Positions 57,184 to 64,000 of a stretch of DNA of 64,000 nucleotides are shown here, in pieces (position 1 is the stretch's first letter; each line of letters opens with the position of its first letter). The notes below the pieces were generated by a model, which was not told where the DNA came from, did no database searches, and was given only the letters and a program-made list of their open reading frames with translations. This DNA comes from Hypericum androsaemum (taxonomy: Eukaryota > Streptophyta > Magnoliopsida > Malpighiales > Hypericaceae), in NCBI GenBank assembly GCA_963995505.1, contig OZ023188.1:14025912-14089911 (forward strand), in the 5' to 3' direction. Position numbers and translations under genes: made by a program.

Positions 57184-58953
57184 CTAAGCTTTGAGCTCGA
57201 TTAGATATCCCATGTCATTTTCAGCTATTAGAATATCATCAACATATAACATAATTATGACAAACTTCTTACCTGAGTGCTTAATATAGACACAATGATC
57301 TTCGTCTATCATTTTAAAGTCATACGACATGATCGTATTATGAAAACAAATATACCATTGTCTAGAAAACTGCTTAAGGCCATAAATTGATCTTTTCAAT
57401 TTGCAAACCATATGTTCGCTGCCTTTTTGGATGTAGCCCTCTGGCTGGAGCATATAGATCTCTTCATCTAATTCTCCATTGAGAAAAGCAGTTTTAACAT
57501 CCATTTGATGCAGCTCAAGGTTCAAATTTGCCACTATAGCCAGAATAATCCTAATGGACGTGAATCTAACAACAGGAGCAAAAGTCTCCTCATAGTCAAC
57601 TCCTTCATATTGTCTAAATCTTTTAGTTCTATGAATTTTCCAATTTTGATAAACATCTCTCATGTATTCATCATAACCTGGAATCGTACTCCCACTGAAG
57701 CGAAAATCCATACTCCCACTGGAGTTCGGAATTGTACTCACACTAAGATCTTGATCATTTAGATCATGAACTTCCGGATCAATTTGAGATAGAAAATTTT
57801 GATTTTCCTCCTCCACAATTCTCCCACTCGGATGGAGTGATCCAGATAATTCTGACTCATTAACTTCATATAAGGCAAGATCATGACTCACCTCTCCCAA
57901 TTTTGGAAAATCTTTTTCTAAGAATGTGACATCTCGTGATTCAAATTCTATCACTTGTCCATTTTCTAGTTTGCCCACGAACACGTATCCTTTTGATACT
58001 TCAGAGTATCTTATAAAAATACTCTTTCTACCTCTCGATCCTAATTTACCGTATGTACTCGAGGTAGAATAGAGGTAAGATGTACACCCCCACGGTCTTA
58101 AGTAGCTCAGATCAGGTTTTTGACCTATCCATATTTCGTAAGGGGTGGTAGTGACAGACTTAAAGGGAACACGATTTAGAACATATGTAGCGGTAAGGAG
58201 CGCATCTCCATAAAAGGATATAGGCAAATTTGCCTCCGCCATCATAGACCTAACCATGTCAAGAAGGTTTCTATTCCTTCTTCCTGCTACCCCATTTTGT
58301 TGAGGTGTATAAGGAATGGACAACTGATGTTCAATTCTTTTTTCTTGACACAGAGCTTTAAATTCATCGGAAAGATACTCGCGACCACGATCAGTTCGTA
58401 AGGCCTTAATCTTTCGATCTAGTTGATTTTCAGCATGATTCATAAATATCTTAAAATAACTTATTGCTTCTGATTTGTGAGAAATTAAATAGATTTGACC
58501 ATATCTACTATAGTCATCTATAGAAGTGATGAAAAAATATGCTCCATGTCTAGCCCTCATATTCATTGGACCACAGATGTCAGAATGGACTAATTGCAAT
58601 GGATCATTGGCTCTAGTTCCCTTTCCAAATAGTTTTCTTGTCAATTTTCCTTCTAAACAACATTCGCAAATAGGTAATATAGCTTTTTCTAAATTACCCA
58701 ACAGTCCTGCCTTAGCTAGACGATTCAAACGATCTTGACCAATGTGGTGCAGTCTAGAATGCCATAGTACAACATCATCTTGAGACGTTTGCGAAGCAGT
58801 GGCAAAGGAAAAACTTGAATCAGGTAAATCACAAAGATCAACATTCATGATTAAAAAACCATCTGATTTATAACCAGAACCATAGAAAACTTGTTCCAAA
58901 AATAATTGAACAGAATTATTCTCAAACAACCAACGAAAACCAAGAGATATCAA
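57184..58953 (-). pseudogene. Copia 2 integrase and RT with an altered integrase triad
   Basis: 589 codons. Pre-integrase HSRLHHIG ... CECCLEGK, integrase core HSDICGP and RTDRGREY, but the usual catalytic Glu in the QNGVAE motif is Gly (QNGVAGRRNR). After the integrase C-terminus the protein jumps from QNWKIHRTK to FRQYEGVDYEETFAP, so the first RT block is deleted in frame. The RT palm is intact (MLYVDDILIA). Neighbouring frames overlap by a few bases, indicating small frameshifts at both ends. It cannot give active integrase. Confidence 0.9.
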
Positions 58954-60056
58954 ACTGAAACAGAAATTAAATTCTGGCGAATTTCTGGAGCATATAACAC
59001 ATCATGCAGAAGTAGGGTTCGTCCTTCACGCAGGCTCAATCTACATGTACCTATCCCGTTGATATTTATGCGTGCGTTATTGCCAACATAGATAGATTTA
59101 GCTCCAACCGGTAGTCGTCGAAATTCAACAAAAGTACCACGGTCCTTTGTCACATGGTCTGTCGCTCCTGAATCAATCACCCACAAAGGATGACTTTCAG
59201 TTAGAAGAATTTCTCTTTGCAATCTTTTGCAAAGCGACCCTTCTGTTGACAATTGAAATATTTTACTTTTAAAATGTTGTACTTTCGTTGTTTCTTCTTT
59301 CCAGAACTATTCACATTAGTTCCAGAAGTTTCAGCTTTATTTTTCTTATTTCCCCAGCTTCTCTTACCTTTGTCCTTTTGGCCCATCTTTCTCTTGCTTC
59401 CTCTGAAGCTAGACCCAGTCACGTGTGCTTCTGGGTGGACTCTGATTGCTAGGAGGCGATCCTCTTCTAGCTCGAGGTGACGGGCCATGTCATCAAATAT
59501 CGTAACATTATCAGCATGGGTAAGAGTCATTTTTATGGGTTCCCAATTTGTAGGCAGGGAACGAATGACAGCTTGGATTTGCTGCTCATTACTAAGCACG
59601 TGGCCAGCCTCAGCTAGCCCACTGATCATATTTGACATCTGCCTGAGATATGTTTTTATCGAATGATCAGGACGCTTTTTGTAGGTATCAAACCTTATAG
59701 TTAAAGCTCGCAGCTTTAAAACAGAAAGCTTCCCGAATCTTTCTTTAAGTACATCCCATAGGTCTTTGGCATTTTCAAACATACGAAATTGCCTTGTGAT
59801 GTCATCCATCATGGCACTCAGTAAGATGAGTCGAGCAGTAGAATTCTTCTTTTTCCAAACTATGTAGGCATCTTTATCACGCCTGTGCTGGGGTGTTGCT
59901 AGTTTCAGGTTCGACCATAATTTTACTTATGATCTCAAGCACTTCTTGCTCTTCTAGCACATACTGGATCTTCATATTCCAGTTATCATAATTATCACCG
60001 TTAAGCTTCAAATCCTTATTGAGTTCGACGATAATTGATTTTGAAGCAAACGACAT
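58950..60056 (-). pseudogene. Copia 2 gag and protease, multiply frameshifted
   Basis: Gag starts at ATG 60056 (MSFASKSIIVELNKDLKLNG) and shifts frame near 59880. It continues from 59812 as a UBN2-type gag (FENAKDLWDVLKERFGKL, AVIRSLPTNWEP) to a degenerate zinc knuckle (YFNCQQKGRFAKDC, first Cys and His changed). Protease follows in another frame, 59252-58950, with VIDSGATDHV. At least three frame breaks occur here. Confidence 0.88.
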
Positions 60057-60413
60057 AACTATAGGGAATCATAAAAAAATGTGTGAGGAGTATGTTTTCA
60101 GCAATACATTATAATTTACTATACGTTCATAACTTTAAACGATATAAAGTTCTTGATTAACCTCGAATTCGAAGTAGGTCACGGGTATGTTTCCCCTCAC
60201 CCTTCAAGAATTAATTTTGAACTTTAAACGTTCAAAGTTCTTTAATAGTAAATTCAAGTGGATATATCTCATGGTAATAATAAGCAATTAAATAAATAAA
60301 CTATTTAATTGCAGAAATACACATGCATCTTTATTACAACCATGAAAATACATGAAGTTTTATACACATATGTACAAAAAACTTCTAACAAGATTTAAAC
60401 CCATACAAAAGAT

Positions 60414-60926
60414 TTACGCATTATTAAAGACAATATCTCTATATACGACACGGGCTGGCACAGAGTTCATGATTGTCCACTTGCTAGGATAAGAGAATTC
60501 ATGAATATATTCATGAGCACAGAAGCGACGTACTTTACGCCCACTTCGCAACCTCATTGACTTATTATGAAGAATTTCCTCTAAAATTCCCTTCCCACCT
60601 AGATATGTAACCAGACGTTCCACAGCTGTTCTGTGAGTAGTCCCAGTTATTGGAGATATAAAAGTGTCAACATCTTCTGTAATCTTCAACGTAGTTAGAA
60701 GATCCATGAACATCAATACCCAGTTATACCCACTGTTGTAACCTCCAGCCAAGATACATTCTTGTATCTCATTGTGAACTGAGACAATATGCTCGGTAAG
60801 CACTTGTTCATTATCTCTATGGACCCACCGAGAGATACGACGCTTTAATATCTTTCGGCGCATGTCTTGTGCCACTGCAACATGCACAGGTTCAACACAC
60901 TTTCTTGGACAACACTTCATCCTCAT
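60414..60926 (-). CDS. Unidentified 170-aa ORF between 5' LTR and gag of Copia 2
   Basis: An intact frame, same strand as gag and about 360 bp upstream of it. It begins MRMKCCPRKC, contains a basic stretch (RRKILKRRISRWVHR), a hydrophobic middle (GYNWVLMFMDLLTTL), and a basic end (KSMRLRSGRKVRRF; SYPSKWTIMNSVPARVV). No signal peptide, zinc knuckle or protease motif. An acceptor-like ttatgatgcag lies just before the ATG, and the 3' side has a gtaataaagatg stretch resembling a poly(A) signal, so it may be a captured host gene piece. Extra ORFs upstream of gag are known in Ty3 Tat/Ogre elements; I do not know this one in Copia. It is not similar to anything I recognise. Confidence 0.55.
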   Translation of the reverse strand: MRMKCCPRKCVEPVHVAVAQDMRRKILKRRISRWVHRDNEQVLTEHIVSVHNEIQECILAGGYNSGYNWVLMFMDLLTTLKITEDVDTFISPITGTTHRTAVERLVTYLGGKGILEEILHNKSMRLRSGRKVRRFCAHEYIHEFSYPSKWTIMNSVPARVVYRDIVFNNA

Positions 60927-60949
60927 TGATAACCTGCATCATAATGCAA

Positions 60950-62334
60950 GTTATTTGGGTCAGCTCACAAGTAGTCCCAATTGATTAATATCACAATTTT
61001 AATCATATCAATGATAAAGGGCACAAAAAATATTCACGATATAGCCTTTTATTGCGTGATCCTTGTAGGTTATATTATTTTTCATATTTTTAGTGTCTTA
61101 ATTCTAAAAATATTGAAATAAATATAGTTTAGAACTCATTCTAAAATATATTTTTGATTTTTAAAATTATCATAATAATTTTAAAATCAAATTTTTATCA
61201 AAAATTAAATTTTATTTGAATAAAATTTATTTTATTCAACCAAGCCTAAAGATAGACTCATTTCAACCAAAATAGTCAAATGGGTCGTATGAGAATTTAT
61301 TGGCTCACAAGCCCATACCCGCATTGACTTTAAAGTCAAAAATGCGGGTTGGGCCCCTAAAAAAATGGCCCATGAAGAAACGGACCGCGTTGACCCACGG
61401 TCAAAGCTGCTTCCCTTTTTTTACTACAAAATTACAGTTTTGCCCTTTTCGAGTATATATACTCTGGCAAAATATCCGTAAAATTACAGAATTGCCCTCG
61501 CCATAATATCCTTCTTCTCCCTCTTCGTCTTCTTCGTGGAACTGAAGAAGGAGAAAACACGGCCGAGGCAAAAAAAAAGTATTCCGGCCACGACCACGGT
61601 GCGAGGACGGTGAACCAACTGCTGAGACCGCTCGCAATCGACTCGCCGTGGTCTCACGAGCGCGTTGATAGCAACCTCGCGAGCCGTCGTGCCTCAGTTC
61701 ACCATCGCCGTCGTCTTCTCCCATCCGCGTATCTCCGGCGTCATCGGCTTCATCCTCTCGATTCTGGCAACGTCGACGCAAAAAAATGGTATAAGGATGT
61801 CGGGGACTCAACGGAGAATCGAGAAAACTCGATTTCCGGCTTCCAAAGCGTCGTATATTTATTGAATTGAGTTGGATGTCGATTTTGGGAAAAAAGACGA
61901 AATTAGGGTTCTTCCCGATTAGGGGATTGTGTATAAATTTCAATTTAGTCCCTCAAGGTTTAACGCGTGTACAAGTAAGGACAAGGCCTTTTGAAACGCA
62001 TTTAGAGTGGAACAAATTCACTTTATTCCCTAAGAGTTTCTCACGTTTGCGAAATAAGGACGAAATCCTTATTCGCCTTCTGCATTAATTTCAGATTAGT
62101 ACCTGAGATTTTCACCCGTGTGCAAATAAGGACGAAGTCCTTTTATGTGCGTTTTGAACCACAACTTCAATTCAATTCCCAGAGATTTACCAATTATACA
62201 AGTAAGGACAACATAAAGTATTCTCAAGAACACTTTCATGAAATCTAATTTTTTGAACAAAAATTACACATAATTTTTCTTTTCAAAAAATTAATTAGCA
62301 TCCAGAACAAGAACTAATCAAACTCTGATACCAA
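60950..62334. other. Copia 2 long leader
   Basis: AT-rich 60990-61250, then GC-richer 61380-61760. A minus-strand frame at 61401-61943 is low-complexity (acidic and Arg-rich) and not convincing. Near the 5' LTR several imperfect copies of cgtgtacaagtaaggacaa-type sequence occur (about 61966, 62108 and 62196), a short spaced direct repeat. The PBS is at 62323-62333 (ctctgatacca on the plus strand). Confidence 0.6.
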
Positions 62335-62847
62335 TGTTGATTCCTTATGGTGATTATAACATATTATAATCTAGAAATCATAAAATAATTGACGTTAAAT
62401 TATTTAACGAACGAATTCGTTTAAACGTACATACACTTACTTGTTGTAGTGCAGTATCCACAGGATCGTAACAGATTCTCGTCACTGGTCGGTTCTTACT
62501 TACGATCAATTGAAGCAAGAACAATTTTCACGACTTTATCCGCCTCGGAGTGGAATCGAGAACTCAGAGATCAAACTGGTAATATAGCCTCCCTGTTGTG
62601 TATGTGGTCATTATCCCCATCAACTTTTAAACACCTCCCTCTTCTTCTTTTATAAGAGGAATATCATCCTCGCACATCACCACCCATGTGGTGATTCTTC
62701 TCCACTTAGCAAAACTATTATTAGTTTTGTCATGTCACCAACATGAAGTAGCAAAGGATGATGTGGCAACAATTGCCACTTGAAGAAGTAGATGGGCCCA
62801 AGATTGGCTTGCCACCACATGGTGGATTATGGGTGTAAAACCCAACA
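62335..62847 (-). repeat. Copia element 2, 5' LTR
   Basis: 513 bp, same ends as the 3' LTR. The TSD atccg follows at 62848. Confidence 0.93.
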
Positions 62848-62852
62848 ATCCG

Positions 62853-63384
62853 AAATACATTTCTAGATTTGCCAATTTATCAAATTCTTTAATAAAAGAA
62901 CTTTGTGTTTGCACAATGAAACGAAAATATTTGAAGATCAAACTGGTCAAAAATGGTGCACTGGTCTAACAATAAGGGGTTGGTAAATCAGAATTCGATT
63001 CAGTGCCACTAAACAAAGATTAACTTTTATTGTAACAAGATTATGCTTATAAAAAAGTGGGTGTCAATATTTATTGTGTAAGATTTGGTAATTAGTTATC
63101 GTGTATAGTTTCTGAGGAGTCGGTACCTTGTCCAATATTTTTCAGCGAAAACACATGCTTCATGCAAAACCCTCCCCGACAAATATCATGAAATAAAAAT
63201 TTATCTTTTAAAAAACATGCTATATAGTTTTTCAGTAGTTGAAAATTTTGTCCTTTACTTTTGCTTCAAAAGGTTTATTTTCCTATATTACATCCTCATA
63301 TTCTCATCCGTCCCTTTGTTGTTTTAACTTTTAACCAGATTTGAAGGATGACACAGTAAACTTGAACTGCGCAATAATTATTTT
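62853..63384. other. Intergenic spacer
   Basis: No gene recognised. Confidence 0.5.
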
Positions 63385-64000
63385 GAGCAAATTATCTTAT
63401 AGTCTTTGGTCTATAGCGTAATTATAGATAGGGTTCGTGTCTTTTGAAAACAAATTTTGCCGGCCCTATTGTTTAGAGAAATGTTGGTCTCTGGTTCCCG
63501 GCTGACGTCAGCGGTCATTTTTTTTATAGAAATGACTTATATACCCTTATAAAAAATAAATAAAAATGCATTTCTCATTTTTCTCTCTCTCCATATCCGC
63601 TCTCCGACGACGCCCAAACCTCCAGCTCCTCTATTTCTGACGACACCGAACTTCGCCCAAACCAATCTAGACCTCGTCGTTGTGGGACAACAGGAACCTT
63701 CACCATGCCCTGGGCTCGTGCTTTGTGAGATGCTCGTATGTTGGAAGAGGGTGAGGGAGAGCGAGAGGGCGGTTGTTGGAGATGGATGGGAGAGAGGTTG
63801 GGTCGGAGAAGACAACATTGGAGTCCCTGGCGATGCACAGTTCATCTCCAACAGAGGGCAGTGACTGGTGAGGGCCTCGACAGTGGCCTCCTTGCCCTAC
63901 TTTTGATGTCGTTCATGGTGATGTTGATTCAGGGGACACAATGGGATTTTCGCCGGAGCTGTGAGGATGAAGCTCGACGGTGACGATGACGGTGAGGACG
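63385..64000. mobile_element. MULE left end, cut by the window edge
   Basis: gagcaaattatcttatag at the start and ggctgacgtcagcgg about 115 bp in match the terminal repeats of the 47599 element (gggcaaattaccctcac and ggctgacgtcatcgg) in order and spacing. A GC-rich, gene-like interior begins near 63600. The right end and any target duplication are outside the window. A minus-strand frame at 63537-63851 is Ser/Pro-rich and has no recognised motif. Confidence 0.65.

Larger units (their letters stand above)
54724..62847 (-). mobile_element. Ty1/Copia LTR retrotransposon 2 with a long leader and an extra upstream ORF
   Basis: The 513-bp LTRs (54724-55236 and 62335-62847) start tgttgattcc and end aaaacccaaca on the plus strand. 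The 5-bp duplication atccg is at 54719-54723 and 62848-62852. Primer-binding site TGGTATCAGAG and polypurine tract gagtgggagaa (minus strand) are adjacent to the LTRs. The LTRs differ at roughly 20-25 positions by eye, so this copy is clearly older than the other two. Gag, protease, integrase, RT and RNase H are present but broken by frameshifts. The 8.1-kb length is large for Copia because of about 2.3 kb between the 5' LTR and gag. Confidence 0.94.

Noticed and set aside
61401..61943. 180-codon minus-strand frame in the Copia 2 leader
   Set aside because: Low-complexity acidic and Arg-rich content, no domain, overlaps other frames; not convincing as a protein.

Overview
This is a nuclear window from a flowering plant, most likely a eudicot. 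The grounds are intron-bearing genes of plant-specific families (NET2-type actin-binding protein, SKIP34, a U-box/kinase protein), a nuclear tRNA-Ala, plant LTR retrotransposons and many Mutator-like (MULE) and hAT-like elements. Nothing in it is prokaryotic or organellar. I cannot name the species.

Layout. 1-4.2 kb holds old repeat debris (a Ty3 gag fragment, an RRM-like fragment, short duplications). 4.2-5.9 kb is a non-autonomous MULE (9-bp target duplication) with a hAT MITE inserted in its right terminal inverted repeat. 6.1-11.9 kb is a minus-strand Copia element with nearly identical LTRs but a damaged interior. 12.2-20.3 kb is a young Ty3/chromovirus element on the plus strand with 1254-bp LTRs, two candidate introns and four stop codons in pol. 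20.3-38.5 kb is the gene island: a two-exon gene of unknown function (21.3-22.8), a NET2-type gene (28.5-31.9), SKIP34 (32.8-33.1) and, on the minus strand, an eight-exon U-box protein whose kinase domain has lost key catalytic residues (38.4-34.6). SKIP34 and the U-box gene converge.

39-51.5 kb is again repeat-rich: a hAT-like element with a LINE fragment inside it, a 2.5-kb unclassified repeat containing 23-bp tandem arrays with a GGCATGCC core, a tRNA-Ala(CGC) at 44.2 kb, three MULEs and a second copy of a hAT MITE family seen at 27 kb. The MULE at 50.3-51.5 kb carries a recognisable piece of a class I TCP transcription factor. The one at 47.6-48.9 kb carries an unidentified gene-like fragment. 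54.7-62.8 kb is a second, older minus-strand Copia element with an unusually long leader holding an unrelated 170-codon ORF upstream of gag. The window ends inside another MULE of the same family as the 47.6 and 50.3 kb elements.

The host genes do not form an operon or pathway: each stands alone. The main story is mobile-element biology: target duplications for most elements, nested insertions, gene-fragment capture, and defective elements that appear to have moved recently. Exon boundaries were read by eye from GT/AG sites and frame continuity. Element ends come from matching repeats and flanking target duplications. No database search was possible.
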